The notes beneath the pieces were generated by a model that was given only the letters and a program-made list of their open reading frames with translations, was not told the DNA's origin and made no database searches. Made by a program: the position numbers and the translations under genes. 38,946 bases of DNA from JAJDFU01 sp964595955 (GTDB taxonomy: Bacteria; Bacteroidota; Bacteroidia; Chitinophagales; Saprospiraceae): NCBI GenBank assembly GCA_964595955.1, contig CAZQSF010000029.1:1-38946 (forward strand), read 5' to 3'. Below, piece after piece: positions 1 to 10,500 of the stretch. Every line of letters starts with the position of its first letter. The stretch's first letter is position 1.

Positions 1-184
1 TGGCCACAAACAGGGTCATATCCCGATTTTGGGCAAAATCGATGTTCTGAATTCCGGCCTTGTATTCGGCCGAAGTGAAATTCTGGATGGGATACTTTCC
101 GAAATCGGCCCGCACTTGCTGCACAAGCAACAGGAAAAGAGTCAGACATGTGACAAACCGAATGTTGTACTCTTTGCGGTGCAT
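1..184 (-). CDS. N-terminus of reg_prop (HTCS-like) sensor regulator, cut by window edge
   Basis: Reading the minus strand from the ATG at 184 gives 61 residues that run off the left edge. They begin with a basic N-terminus and a hydrophobic stretch (FVTCLTLFLLLVQQVRA) that looks like a signal peptide. A segment with KYPIQNFTSAEYKAG and IQNIDFAQNRDMTLFVA follows. This is the typical opening of the first propeller blade in Bacteroidota hybrid two-component sensors and reg_prop regulators, which usually read F-x-P-x-E-Y-x-A-x-x-Q-N. Such proteins sense oligosaccharides in the periplasm and switch on a neighbouring glycan-utilisation locus. Its divergent position against the beta-glucan genes fits that role (inference). 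Only the start is visible, so the kinase and DNA-binding parts cannot be checked. Confidence 0.6.
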   Translation of the reverse strand, partial: MHRKEYNIRFVTCLTLFLLLVQQVRADFGKYPIQNFTSAEYKAGIQNIDFAQNRDMTLFVA

Positions 185-429
185 GCGCAGTTCATTATTT
201 GCCCAATGTACCTAATTATCAGTATATTATAAGTTTTGGCCAAAAGATTTGAAGTAGTGGCTGGGCGAAGAGGTGAAAAAATTGTTGAGGTGGTTCTGCT
301 GCCGGCCTTTCAAAAACGCTTTACATTCGGTTGAGCTACAATTAATAACCTGAGGTTCGGACCAGGCATTTCCTCGCAACCCACAGGCAGACTTCGAAAC
401 GAGCTTCGCGTCTATAAACCGGGACAAAC
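185..429. promoter_or_regulatory. Divergent intergenic control region of the beta-glucan locus
   Basis: This 245-base gap separates the divergent regulator fragment from the first glycan gene and must hold both promoters. It includes an AT-rich patch around 205-235. I see only imperfect matches to the Bacteroidota -7 box TAnnTTTG: TACATTCG at 322-329 on the plus strand and TACATTGG on the minus strand near 205-212. No clear operator repeat was found. Confidence 0.35.
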
Positions 430-3400
430 ATGAACAAAGTTTTTCTACCCTTTTTATTCCTCTTCTTTTCTGCTGCGGCATTCGCCCAGGCCGATCAGGT
501 ATCGGTTGTCACCAATGCTGAGGGAATGAAGTTGGTGGTCAACGGCAACGATTTCATGATCAACGGCATGAACTGGGACTATTTTCCGATCGGCACCAAC
601 TTCAACTACAGCCTGTGGAAACAATCGGACGACGTCATCCGGGCTGCGCTGGATATCGAGATGCCCCTGCTTCAGAACATGGGGGTCAATGCCATCCGGC
701 AATACACCGGGGTGCCGCCCAGGTGGATTCAGTACATCTATGAAAAATACGGCATTTACACCATGCTCAACCACTCCTTCGGGCGGTATGGCCTGACCAT
801 AGACGGTACCTGGATGGCCAACACGGAGTATTCCGATCCGCGGGTGCGCGAATTGCTGCTTTCCGAAGTGCAGGCCATGGTGGAAGCCTACAAGGGTACG
901 CCGGGCCTGCTCATGTATCTGTTGGGCAATGAGAACAACTACGGGTTGTTCTGGGATGGTGCGGAAACAGAAGATATTCCCTTTGAAGATCGGAAGTCGA
1001 CCGTTCGGGCGCGGCCCATGTACCAGCTGTTCAATGAAGCCGCTATGCTTATGAAAGGTCAGGACAGTTCGCATCCGGTGGCCATGTGCAACGGCGATCT
1101 GCTCTTCATCGAGATCATTGCAGAGGAATGCAAAGACGTCGACATCTTCGGCACCAATATGTACCGGGGCATTTCCTTCCGGGATGCCTTCCAGCGGGTC
1201 AAGGACGAACTGGGCATGCCCATCCTGTTCACCGAGTTCGGTGCAGATGCGTTCAATGCTATTGAAAATCAGGAAGATCAATACTCCCAGGCCTACTACA
1301 TGGTGGGCAACTGGCAGGAGATATACGCCCAGGCCGCAGGCATGGGCAAGGTCGGCAATTCCATCGGTGGATTTACCTTTCAGTTCAGCGACGGTTGGTG
1401 GAAATTCGGCCAGACCGAAAACCTGAGTGTACACGACAACAACGCCTCCTGGGCCAACGGAGGATACCAGCGCGATTTTGAAGAGGGCGAGAACAACATG
1501 AACGAGGAGTGGTTTGGCATCTGCGCCAAGGGCCCTACCAATGAACGCGGAGTGTATCAGCTTTATCCCCGGGCTGCCTACTACGCGCTAAAGGAAGCAC
1601 ACCTCTTCGACCCCTACGACCGGGAAGCCTCCCTGGAAGCCCTGGATGCTCATTTTTCCGGGATCGGGCTGACGGAAGCGGTTTTACAGGCGCGGGGCGA
1701 CCAGGCGGCCCTGACGGCCGAAAAGAACAAAATCGTCCGGCTCAGCAATTTGCGGGCTGAGCTGTACACCTTCAACACCGGGGGGGACCTGATCTCTACG
1801 CCCAGGGAGGCACCGCAGGGCGTGATCGATCAATTCCCGGATCAGCTCGGATTCGACCACATGCAGTCCTTTTATGTGGAGGTCGAGGCCCAGCCCGCCG
1901 AAGGGGTTCGGGCGTCCATGTCCGTCAACATTCTGGGAAATGTTGCCACCAATCCCATCAACGAGATCTTTTACGAGAACCGAGGCCGGCCCCTGGTGGT
2001 CAATGGCCCCAACGGCCAGGCCCGATTGACCTCCCTGGAGCGCTTGCGCGTGTACCAGGCCGAGTTCAGCTGGAACCACGAATGGTTCAACCTCAAAGGC
2101 TTTTACCGGACGGGGCACTACCACTGGGGGTACGAGGGCGACTTTTTCGGCCTGTACCCCGAAGCCAACTACGGACCGAGTATCGACATCTACAATGGCG
2201 ATGCGCCGCTGGGGGTAGAGATCGAAGGCAAAAAAGCGCTGCGTGGCTTGAAGGTCGCTATGGGCCCGGAGCTTTGGTGGGGCGCCAACCCGGCCATTCT
2301 GGTCAAGTATTCGCGCGAATTTGCCGGCTTTGAGGTTACCGGTATTTTCCATGAAGACCTGGACCAACGCGGGAACACGGAGAGTTCCTTTGCCGTCCCC
2401 ATGCCGAGAACGCGCCGCCTGACGCTTTACGTCAAACGCGAATTCGGGCCGCTGGGAGTGGAATTAGGGGGCATCTGGGGCGGTCAGCCGCTGGTGGGCA
2501 GAAACTTTCAGCTCGTGGAAGAGGTCGGAGGCGAAACCAAGGTATTTCAGGATGAGATCCAGACAAAGGACACCTGGGGCGGTAAGGCCAAGGTCACCTT
2601 TTCAGCCGGCCCCATCAACTGGTATGCCCAGGGGGCTGCATTGGGGTTGGTGGCCACCGGAGGAGCCGATGCTACCCAGACCTTTACCGGATGGCGGCTC
2701 AAGGAAGGGCTTGGGTTCCCCACGACCATGAGCGGGATCGGAAACCAGTTCAGCTTTCTAAGCGGATTCACCTACACCTTGGGCAATTTTCAGATTGCCC
2801 CCAACTTTTTATGGCAACGACCGATCGTTGGTCCGATACCGGCGGATGTACCGGCGCCGGGAAGACCGAGAAATATTTTGGAGGATCCTTTTGCGGTGAG
2901 GGCCAACCGGGAGACGGTGGGGGGCGAAATTTTGTTCACCTATGATCCCACACCGGCAACCTGGATGTACGATTGGGATAACGATGAGACCGAAGACGCA
3001 CCCTTTGCGATAAGTGCCGGTTTTGTGTATCGCCACCTGCCTACAACCCAGGACGCCGCCATTGGTATTCTTGCCGATGGGCGTACGCTTTTCGTTTTTG
3101 ATGGTGCGCCGCCTGCTCAGGATCTTTGGGAAGCCCGTACCCGCATCGTATCCAAGATCAATCCGAATTTTGGGATCGTTGCGAACATCTACGGGGGCAC
3201 CGCCCAGGCCAACGGAAGTGACGATCGACTCGTTGAACGCTTTGGGGCCGATGTCCGGTTGATCTACAAACGGATCAAAGTGTCTTCTATGGTCAAAGTA
3301 AACGACTGGGGGCCTTTCGACTACCACCGGGATTTCAACCTGACCTTCCCACTGCAGCTGGCCCTGGATCTGTCTACGACCCTGGGAAAGCCCAAGTGGT

Positions 3401-3594
3401 TCAACCTCATGCCCGAGACGAAAATAGGCGTCCTCGGCACCTGGCGGTCTCTGGATCAGTTCTCGCCGCGCTATTGCCCGACCCGAACCCTTGAACCAAG
3501 TGGTGAGTTTGTCTGCGACCCCGAGGCGCCGGGCTATGACAATGGGCAGGAATGGGAACTTCGAACCTACGTAATTTTTAACATAGGAAACTAA
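430..3594 (+). CDS. Clan GH-A glycosidase fused to predicted outer-membrane beta-barrel
   Basis: This is a 1054-residue protein with a signal peptide ending near AAAFAQ (residue 20). Residues about 30-400 look like a TIM-barrel glycosidase of clan GH-A (GH2/GH5-like). GNEN supplies the probable acid/base Glu168 and LFTEFG the probable nucleophile Glu269. NGMNWDYFP near residue 45 resembles the opening strand of GH2-type catalytic domains. After a short linker (about 405-470) the remaining 580 residues are not enzyme-like. They form many short alternating hydrophobic and aromatic strands with Gly/Asn turns (for example VYQAEFSWNHEW, LTLYVKREFGPLGVEL), as in an outer-membrane beta-barrel. The protein ends in YVIFNIGN. 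It is the first gene of the beta-glucan run and precedes the binding lipoprotein by 17 bases. I infer a surface or periplasmic glycosidase tethered to its own pore. Exact GH family and substrate are uncertain, and the barrel is read by eye. Confidence 0.65.
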   Translation: MNKVFLPFLFLFFSAAAFAQADQVSVVTNAEGMKLVVNGNDFMINGMNWDYFPIGTNFNYSLWKQSDDVIRAALDIEMPLLQNMGVNAIRQYTGVPPRWIQYIYEKYGIYTMLNHSFGRYGLTIDGTWMANTEYSDPRVRELLLSEVQAMVEAYKGTPGLLMYLLGNENNYGLFWDGAETEDIPFEDRKSTVRARPMYQLFNEAAMLMKGQDSSHPVAMCNGDLLFIEIIAEECKDVDIFGTNMYRGISFRDAFQRVKDELGMPILFTEFGADAFNAIENQEDQYSQAYYMVGNWQEIYAQAAGMGKVGNSIGGFTFQFSDGWWKFGQTENLSVHDNNASWANGGYQRDFEEGENNMNEEWFGICAKGPTNERGVYQLYPRAAYYALKEAHLFDPYDREASLEALDAHFSGIGLTEAVLQARGDQAALTAEKNKIVRLSNLRAELYTFNTGGDLISTPREAPQGVIDQFPDQLGFDHMQSFYVEVEAQPAEGVRASMSVNILGNVATNPINEIFYENRGRPLVVNGPNGQARLTSLERLRVYQAEFSWNHEWFNLKGFYRTGHYHWGYEGDFFGLYPEANYGPSIDIYNGDAPLGVEIEGKKALRGLKVAMGPELWWGANPAILVKYSREFAGFEVTGIFHEDLDQRGNTESSFAVPMPRTRRLTLYVKREFGPLGVELGGIWGGQPLVGRNFQLVEEVGGETKVFQDEIQTKDTWGGKAKVTFSAGPINWYAQGAALGLVATGGADATQTFTGWRLKEGLGFPTTMSGIGNQFSFLSGFTYTLGNFQIAPNFLWQRPIVGPIPADVPAPGRPRNILEDPFAVRANRETVGGEILFTYDPTPATWMYDWDNDETEDAPFAISAGFVYRHLPTTQDAAIGILADGRTLFVFDGAPPAQDLWEARTRIVSKINPNFGIVANIYGGTAQANGSDDRLVERFGADVRLIYKRIKVSSMVKVNDWGPFDYHRDFNLTFPLQLALDLSTTLGKPKWFNLMPETKIGVLGTWRSLDQFSPRYCPTRTLEPSGEFVCDPEAPGYDNGQEWELRTYVIFNIGN

Positions 3595-3611
3595 TTCAAA
3601 AACTATAGGAG

Positions 3612-6578
3612 ATGAGTGCTCGTATTCAATATAAACATCCGGTCATTGCGTTCACCGCCGTCTTGCTCTTTCTTGTATGGGGGTGCGATCGGGACCTGGA
3701 CGAACTGGAACCGGCCACATTCCCGGCGAATGGAGAGGTCTTTATTGACGGTTTCAGTGCGGGACTAGCCTATTCGGCTTTTGGAGACTCGAAAGTAACT
3801 GCTTTTGAGGTAGATAAACAGATACTCTACGAAGGCACTGCTTCCATGCGTTTTGAAGTGCCGGATGCGGGAGACCCCAAGGGCGGCTATGCCGGGGGCG
3901 TTTTCTTCGTAGGCTCCGGACGCGATCTTTCCGGCTTTGACGCCCTGACCTTCTGGGCCCGGGCTACTCAAGGCGCCACCATCGACCAAATTGGCTTCGG
4001 CAATCCCGACGACCGAACGAGAGTTACCCTCTCGGCGATACCGGTCAACTCGAACTGGCAGAAATACATCATTCCCATTCCCGACCCCTCCGTGCTCACG
4101 CAGGAAATCGGTATGCTGTTCTACGCCGAACCGCCGGAAAACGAAAAGGGATACACCTTTTGGATCGATGAGGTACAGTTCGAAAAACTCGGCACCCTGG
4201 CCCACCCCAAGCCCTCCATACTCGGTGGCGAGGACCGGGAGGTAATTGCCGAGACCGGCGATTCCATTTTCATCGGGGAGTTTGCCATGACCTTCAACCT
4301 GCCCACCGGGGTGGACCAGACCACTTCGGCCGAAGCGGGTTATTTCTCGTTTTCCTCCTCGGATCCGTCGATCGCAACCGTCAATAGATTCGGTAAAGTA
4401 ACCATCCTGGACGCCGGAGAGACCGTTATTACGGCCACCGTAGGCGAGCAAGAAGCTGAAGGTTCGCTCACCATTCAATCCTCCGGAGAGGCCCTCTTGC
4501 CGCCCGAGCCGGCACCCACGCCCACCGTCGACCCGGACAGTGTGATCTCCATGTTCAGCAATGCCTACACCGATGTGCCCGTAGACACCTGGAATCCCTT
4601 CTGGGAGTTTTCAACGGCCGAGGTGGCCGATGTCCAGATCGGACAGGATGATGTGAAGCGATACAAGAACTTAAACTTTGTGGGCATCCTGACGGAATCG
4701 GAGCAGATCGACGCCCGCGAAATGACCCATTTCCACATCGACATCTGGACGCCGGACCCCACGGACCTGCCCGCCGAATTCAAAGTTTTGTTAGTCGATT
4801 TCGGCGAGGACGGCAACTTCGGCGGTGGCGATGACTCCTCCCACGAACTCACCTTTACCAGCCCGGCCCTGGTGACCGGGGATTGGGTCAGCCTCGACAT
4901 CCCGCTCTCGGATTTTGTCGGGTTGACCAACCGGGCCCATATCGCTCAGCTGGTCCTATCGGGCGACCTGCCCAATCTGTTTGTCGACAATGTGTATTAC
5001 TACAACAGCGGTTCCAGCGGTACGACAGGCCCCCCGCAGGCGGCCCCTACCCCGACCGAAGACCCGGCCAATGTGGTGTCGTTGTACAGCAACGCCTATG
5101 CCGATGTGCCGGTCGATACCTGGTCGGCCGAATGGGACGAAGCCGAAGTCGCCGATGTACAAGTGATGGGTGATGACGTCAAGCTTTATACCGGCCTGAG
5201 TTTTGCCGGTATAGAATTCATTTCCCAGACGGTAGATGCCTCCGCGATGGAACGCTTCCACATGGATATCTGGACGGGTGATCCCACGGCGGCACCAGCT
5301 GTATTTAAAATAAAACTGGTGGATTTCGGGTCGGACGGCGCCTTTGGTGGCGGCGACGATGTGGAGCACGAGATCACCCTGGACGAAAACACTACACCGG
5401 CTATTGCAAGTGGATCCTGGGTCGAGATCGACCTTCCCTTATCCGACTTCACCGGGCTGACCACTACCGGCCATCTGGCGCAGCTGGTCCTTTCCGGGGA
5501 CCCCAATACGGTTTACGTAGATAATATCTATTTCTACCGGGGCGGAGGCGGTAGCGGTACGGAGCCCAGCCAGGCTGCCCCCACGCCCACGCAAAACGAG
5601 GCGGACGTAATCTCGTTGTTCTCCGACGCCTATACGGACATCAATGTCGATACCTGGCGAACTGATTGGTCGACGGCGACTTTTGAGGACGTGATGGTGC
5701 AGGGCAACCCCACCAAAAAGTACTCCGAGCTCGACGTGGCAGGTATTGAGACGGTCAGCAGTACCGTAGATGCCACGGGCATGACGCATTTCCACCTCGA
5801 CGTATGGTCGGCGGATTTCACCTTTTTCGCGGTCAAGCTGGTCGACTTCGGAGCCGACGGCGTCTTCGGCGGGGGCGATGATGTGGAACATCAGATCGAA
5901 TTCAACGCACCTTCGCAGGGGCAGTGGATAAGCTACGACCTTCCCCTGAGTGACTTCACCGGCCTGACCACCCGGGCGAATATCGCCCAGTACATTCTGG
6001 TGGGCCAGCCCACGGGCGAAACTACGGTCTTCGTGGACAACATCTATTTTTACAATGACGACGGCGGCAGTCCGGGCACGGAACCCAGCCAGGCTGCCCC
6101 CACGCCGACAGAAAATGAGGCGGATGTGATCTCGCTGTTCAGCGATGCCTACACCGATGTAAGTGTCGATACCTGGCGCACAGACTGGTCAGCGGCCACT
6201 TTTGAGGATGTGACGGTGCAGGGCAACCCCACCAAAAAGTACTCCGAGCTCGACTTTGTAGGGATTGAGACGGTTGCAAACACGGTTGACGCCAGCGAAA
6301 TGACGCATTTCCACCTCGATGTTTGGTCGGCGGATTTCACCTTTTTCGCGGTCAAGCTGGTGGATTTCGGGGCCGACGGGGCCTTCGGCGGGGGCGACGA
6401 TGTGGAACATCAGCTCGATTTTGCAACGCCCGTACAAGGCGAATGGATAAGCTACGACCTTCCCCTGAGTGACTTCACCGGCCTGACCAGCCGGACGAAT
6501 ATTGCACAATACATTCTGGTGGGGCAGCCGACAGGGGCCAACACCGTTTATGTGGACAATGTGTATTTCCACAAGTAA
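3612..6578 (+). CDS. Lipoprotein with Ig-like domain and four carbohydrate-binding repeats
   Basis: This 988-residue lipoprotein has a lipobox LVWGC with Cys25 followed by DRDLDE, an acidic stretch like surface-export signals of Bacteroidota lipoproteins. Residues about 35-200 resemble a CBM-like jelly roll with a DALTFWAR strand. Residues about 205-295 are a BIG2-type Ig-like domain (PSIATVNRFGKVTI). Four repeats of about 170 residues then run to the end. Each begins APTPT followed by a SNAYTD or SDAYTD segment, carries a DFGxDGxFGGGDD loop that could bind calcium, and ends VDNxYFY. Similar modules occur attached to Bacteroidota laminarinases. It lies between the barrel-glycosidase and the GH16 gene. 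It probably acts as the surface glycan-binding protein of the locus, the role SusD/E/F play elsewhere. No catalytic residues are seen. An AGGAG sequence directly abuts the ATG. Confidence 0.75.
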   Translation: MSARIQYKHPVIAFTAVLLFLVWGCDRDLDELEPATFPANGEVFIDGFSAGLAYSAFGDSKVTAFEVDKQILYEGTASMRFEVPDAGDPKGGYAGGVFFVGSGRDLSGFDALTFWARATQGATIDQIGFGNPDDRTRVTLSAIPVNSNWQKYIIPIPDPSVLTQEIGMLFYAEPPENEKGYTFWIDEVQFEKLGTLAHPKPSILGGEDREVIAETGDSIFIGEFAMTFNLPTGVDQTTSAEAGYFSFSSSDPSIATVNRFGKVTILDAGETVITATVGEQEAEGSLTIQSSGEALLPPEPAPTPTVDPDSVISMFSNAYTDVPVDTWNPFWEFSTAEVADVQIGQDDVKRYKNLNFVGILTESEQIDAREMTHFHIDIWTPDPTDLPAEFKVLLVDFGEDGNFGGGDDSSHELTFTSPALVTGDWVSLDIPLSDFVGLTNRAHIAQLVLSGDLPNLFVDNVYYYNSGSSGTTGPPQAAPTPTEDPANVVSLYSNAYADVPVDTWSAEWDEAEVADVQVMGDDVKLYTGLSFAGIEFISQTVDASAMERFHMDIWTGDPTAAPAVFKIKLVDFGSDGAFGGGDDVEHEITLDENTTPAIASGSWVEIDLPLSDFTGLTTTGHLAQLVLSGDPNTVYVDNIYFYRGGGGSGTEPSQAAPTPTQNEADVISLFSDAYTDINVDTWRTDWSTATFEDVMVQGNPTKKYSELDVAGIETVSSTVDATGMTHFHLDVWSADFTFFAVKLVDFGADGVFGGGDDVEHQIEFNAPSQGQWISYDLPLSDFTGLTTRANIAQYILVGQPTGETTVFVDNIYFYNDDGGSPGTEPSQAAPTPTENEADVISLFSDAYTDVSVDTWRTDWSAATFEDVTVQGNPTKKYSELDFVGIETVANTVDASEMTHFHLDVWSADFTFFAVKLVDFGADGAFGGGDDVEHQLDFATPVQGEWISYDLPLSDFTGLTSRTNIAQYILVGQPTGANTVYVDNVYFHK
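4507..6575 (+). repeat. Four tandem CBM-like modules inside the lipoprotein gene
   Basis: Modules run approximately 4507-5012, 5035-5541, 5565-6054 and 6084-6575. The last two are nearly identical at the DNA level and offset by 519 bases (173 codons): the block GGCAACCCCACCAAAAAGTA occurs near 5703 and again near 6222 in the same register. The first two are more diverged and have an insertion (PTDLPAEFK and PTAAPAVFK) that the last two lack. Confidence 0.85.
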
Positions 6579-6597
6579 ATTTCAAAAGAAAAACAGC

Positions 6598-7485
6598 ATG
6601 GATCTTTCATCTCAGACAACGATATCTTTCCTGCACAGCCGCCAGCAAAGGGGCCCGCTTTGGGCTCTGGTGGGGCTGCTGTTCATTGCCTTCGGTCTGT
6701 TCTCCTGTGAGAACGAAGACGATCTGGATGTCGACCGGAGCTGGCAGCTGGTCTGGTCCGACGAATTCGAAGGGGAGGCCGGTCAGGCACCGGATTCGAC
6801 GAAATGGGTTTACGATATAGGCAACGGTTGCGACCAGGCTAGCGGCTGCGGCTGGGGCAATGCCGAATTGCAGTACTATACCGATCGTACCGACAATGTT
6901 TACCTGGACGGCGACGGAAACCTGGCCATTACCTCCCGTCGGGAAAGTTTTGCCGGATCGGCTTTCACTTCGGGACGGATCACGACCAAAGGCACCTTTG
7001 AACAGGCTTTCGGTCGCTTTGAAGCGCGCATCAAAATGCCTTGGGGCCCGGGCATATGGCCGGCCTTCTGGATGCTGGGATCCAATATCGACGAGGTGCC
7101 CTGGCCGCAGTGTGGCGAGATCGACATCGTGGAGTACCGCGGGCAGGAGCCCAACATCATTCACGGCAGTGTGCATGGACCAGGCTATTCCGGCGGCAAC
7201 CCCATTACCAAAACCTACGGTGTTCCCGATGACCGTTTTGATGTGGACTTCCACGTCTTCGCCATCGAATGGGGAGCAAATTATATTGACTATTACGTGG
7301 ATGAGACCCTCTACCTTCGGATCCAGCCGGAGGATGCCTCGGGGGAGTGGGTATTCGATCAGCCTTTCTTTATCTTGCTGAACGTTGCCGTAGGAGGCAA
7401 CTTCGTAGGCTTCCCGACCGATCAGACTCCGTTTCCACAGACCATGCTGGTGGATTGGGTGAGGGTATATCAGGAATCCATGTAA
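6598..7485 (+). CDS. GH16 endo-beta-1,3-glucanase (laminarinase) lipoprotein
   Basis: The protein has 295 residues from the ATG at 6598. An upstream in-frame start would overlap the previous gene and put the signal peptide internally, so it was rejected. The signal sequence ends in lipobox LFSC (Cys37), followed by ENEDDLD, acidic residues that suggest export to the cell surface. The mature part is one GH16 domain. The signature GEIDIVEYRG holds nucleophile Glu174, helper Asp176 and acid/base Glu179. Upstream WSDEFEG, the GRFEAR strand and PGIWPAFWML are typical of bacterial laminarinases (GH16_3 type). No extra binding module or T9SS tail is present. Expected activity is endo-cleavage of beta-1,3 or mixed beta-1,3/1,4 glucans. 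It is 19 bases downstream of the binding lipoprotein, whose CBM repeats may supply the missing binding function. Confidence 0.9.
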   Translation: MDLSSQTTISFLHSRQQRGPLWALVGLLFIAFGLFSCENEDDLDVDRSWQLVWSDEFEGEAGQAPDSTKWVYDIGNGCDQASGCGWGNAELQYYTDRTDNVYLDGDGNLAITSRRESFAGSAFTSGRITTKGTFEQAFGRFEARIKMPWGPGIWPAFWMLGSNIDEVPWPQCGEIDIVEYRGQEPNIIHGSVHGPGYSGGNPITKTYGVPDDRFDVDFHVFAIEWGANYIDYYVDETLYLRIQPEDASGEWVFDQPFFILLNVAVGGNFVGFPTDQTPFPQTMLVDWVRVYQESM

Positions 7486-7524
7486 TCCCGTCGCTCGATC
7501 CCAGGCTCAAATAAATCCCAAGTG

Positions 7525-10500
7525 ATGAAAACCGCAACGGCGGCAAAGCGCGTGGCCATGAGCCGGGTGCGGATAGAAGGCGAATCCTATTTCAAGATCG
7601 CAAACCACGATGCGATGCGCCCATTCTTTATGAGCATCGTGAGCGATTCGAACCACTGGATGTTCATTGCGAGTAACGGCGGCTTGAGCGCCGGGCGAAA
7701 AGATGCTGATCACGCCCTCTTTCCGTATTACACGGATGACAAAATAACCGAGTCGGCGGAGATCACGGGCAGCAAGACCCTGCTTCGGGTTCAGGGGGGA
7801 AACGACAACTCCCGGCTTTGGGAGCCGTTCTCGATCCGGCAGCATGGTCAGTACCGGATCAGCCGGAACCTTTTCAAGAGCGAATACGGCAACAAAATTT
7901 TGTTTGAAGAGGTGAATCACGACCTGGAACTGGCCTTCCGGTACCAGTGGAGCTTTAGCGATGTCTACGGCTTCGTCAAACAGTCGACCCTTCACAACCG
8001 CGGCCGGCGGGAAGTGGCGATCACCCTGCTGGACGGCATCCAGAACGTCATGCCCGCGGGCGTGGGAAGCGACCTGCAGAACCGGTCGAGCAACCTGGTG
8101 GATGCCTACAAAAAGAACGAACTCCAAAAAGAGGTGGGCCTTGGCATTTTCTCGCTAAGCGCTACCATCGTGGATAAGGCCGAGCCCAGTGAGGCTTTAA
8201 AGGCGAACATCGCCTGGTCGCTCGGCCTGGAGAATCCTTCGTACCTGTTGTCCTCCCTTCAGCTGAACGCATTCCGGGCAGGAGGCTCCGTCCGGGAAGA
8301 AACGGATGTGCGAGGCGAAAAGGGAGCCTATTTCGCGCTGGCAGACATCCGGCTGGCCCCGGAAGCAGAAAAGGCGTGGATGGTCCTGGCCGATGTAAAT
8401 AAGAATCATTCGGCCCTAGTGCGGCTTTCCGAGGAGATCAAACGCGAGCAGGCTCTGGATCAGCTCGTAAAACGGGATATAGCAGCCGGCACCCGGCGGC
8501 TGATCGCGCTCAATGCCGCCGCGGACGGCCTGCAGCTTACCGCGGATGAGAACCGCGATGCCCGGCATTTCTCCAATGTTCTGTTCAACATTATGCGCGG
8601 GGGCATATTCGACGACAACTACCAGATCGAAAAAGAGGATTTCTCGACCTACCTGTCCAAAGCGAACCGCAGGGTCTTCGAATCGGCCGGAGAACTCCTC
8701 AGCGGCCTTCCCGAGCGGTTTTCCCTCATGGAGCTGAAGGCCTTGGCCGACCAGACCGAAGACGCCAACTTCCAGCGGCTGGCCCTGGAATACCTGCCTC
8801 TCAAATTCAGCCGAAGACACGGCGACCCCAGCCGGCCCTGGAACAAGTTCTCCATCAATACCCGGAGCGAGATCGACGGATCCAAAGTGCTCGATTACGA
8901 AGGCAACTGGCGGGACATCTTCCAGAACTGGGAAGCCCTGGCCTGTTCCTACCCCGCCTTCGTCGAAAGCATGATCCACAAATTCCTGAACGCGACCACC
9001 TTCGACGGATACAATCCCTACCGGATCACCAAGGACGGCTTCGACTGGGAAACCATCGAGCCCGATGATCCCTGGTCGTACATCGGCTACTGGGGCGATC
9101 ATCAGATCATCTACCTGCTGAAGTTTTTGGAGTTTCTGGAGAATTACGCGCCCGGCCGGCTGGCTACCTATTTCGACCGGGCCTGCTTTGTCTATGCCAA
9201 TGTGCCCTACCGGATCAAATCGTTTGACGAAATACTCGAGAATCCGAAAGACACGATCGAGTTTGATGTGGACCTGGACGAAGACATTCGCGAAAGGAGG
9301 AAGGATTTAGGTGCCGATGCCGCGCTGTTGAAGGACCGAACGGGGACGATCTATCAGGTAAACTTCATTGAAAAAATTCTGGCCACGCTACTGGCCAAAC
9401 TGTCCAACTTCATACCGGAAGGCGGCATCTGGATGAATACCCAGCGCCCGGAATGGAACGATGCGAACAACGCCCTGGTCGGCCATGGCGTATCCATGGT
9501 CACGCTGTACTACCTGCGCCGGTTTCTGCATTTTTTCAGTGGGCTTCTCGCCGCTTCGAACCCCGGCGAAGTGGCGGTCTCCAGTGAACTGGCGACCTTC
9601 TTCAAAAAGGTCGCTCAGGCCTTTTACCGTTACCGGCATCTATTGTCCGGCCCTCTGGACGACCGGGATCGACGGCGGGTTCTGACCGACCTGGGGCAGG
9701 CGGGTAGCGACTACCGAAACGCGATCTACCGGCAGGCCTTTTCCGGCCAAAAGGAAGGCATCCGCATCCGTGAGCTCAAGGACTTCATGGACCTGAGCCT
9801 GCAGTATATGGAGCATTCGATAGCGGCCAATAAAAGGCCGGATCACCTGTATCACGCCTACAACCTGATGACCGTATCGGGCGGCGAGGGGATTTCCCTG
9901 TCCCACCTGAGCGAAATGCTGGAAGGCCAGGTGGCTGTTTTGAGCTCGGGCTACCTGGCTTCGCGGGAAGCGCTGGAGGTATTGGATGCCCTGAAGAGCA
10001 GCAGCCTTTTCCGGGAGGACCAGTACAGCTACATCCTCTATCCGGATAAGGACCTGCCTCGCTTTATGGAGAAAAACACCATCCCGAAAGCCTCGGTCGA
10101 ATCCTCCGAGCTGCTGCACAAACTGGTGGACGACGGGCATGTTGCGATTATCGAACAAGACATACGAGGTGGTTACCACTTCAACGGCCATTTTAAAAAT
10201 GCCAACGACCTGCGCCGGGCCCTGGAAGACCTCTCCCAAACCGAGTACGGACCGTTGGTGGAAAGGGAGGAAGAGCAGGTATTACAGCTGTTCGAGCAGG
10301 TGTTCAATCACAAAGCCTTTACCGGACGGTCAGGCACCTTCTTCGGTTATGAGGGGCTGGGGTCCATTTACTGGCACATGGTATCCAAATTGCTGCTGGC
10401 CGTGCAGGAGTGCAGCCTGGAAGCCATTGAAGCGGGCGAAAGCAAGGACGTGGTCGGCCGCTTGCTGGAGTACTATTACGAGATCAACGAAGGGATCGGC

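Noticed and set aside
4507..6575. Tandem repeats as a CRISPR array
   Set aside because: The repeats are about 500 bases, coding and in frame; they are protein modules.
6502..6597. Earlier start for the GH16 gene
   Set aside because: It overlaps the previous gene and places the lipoprotein signal inside the protein.
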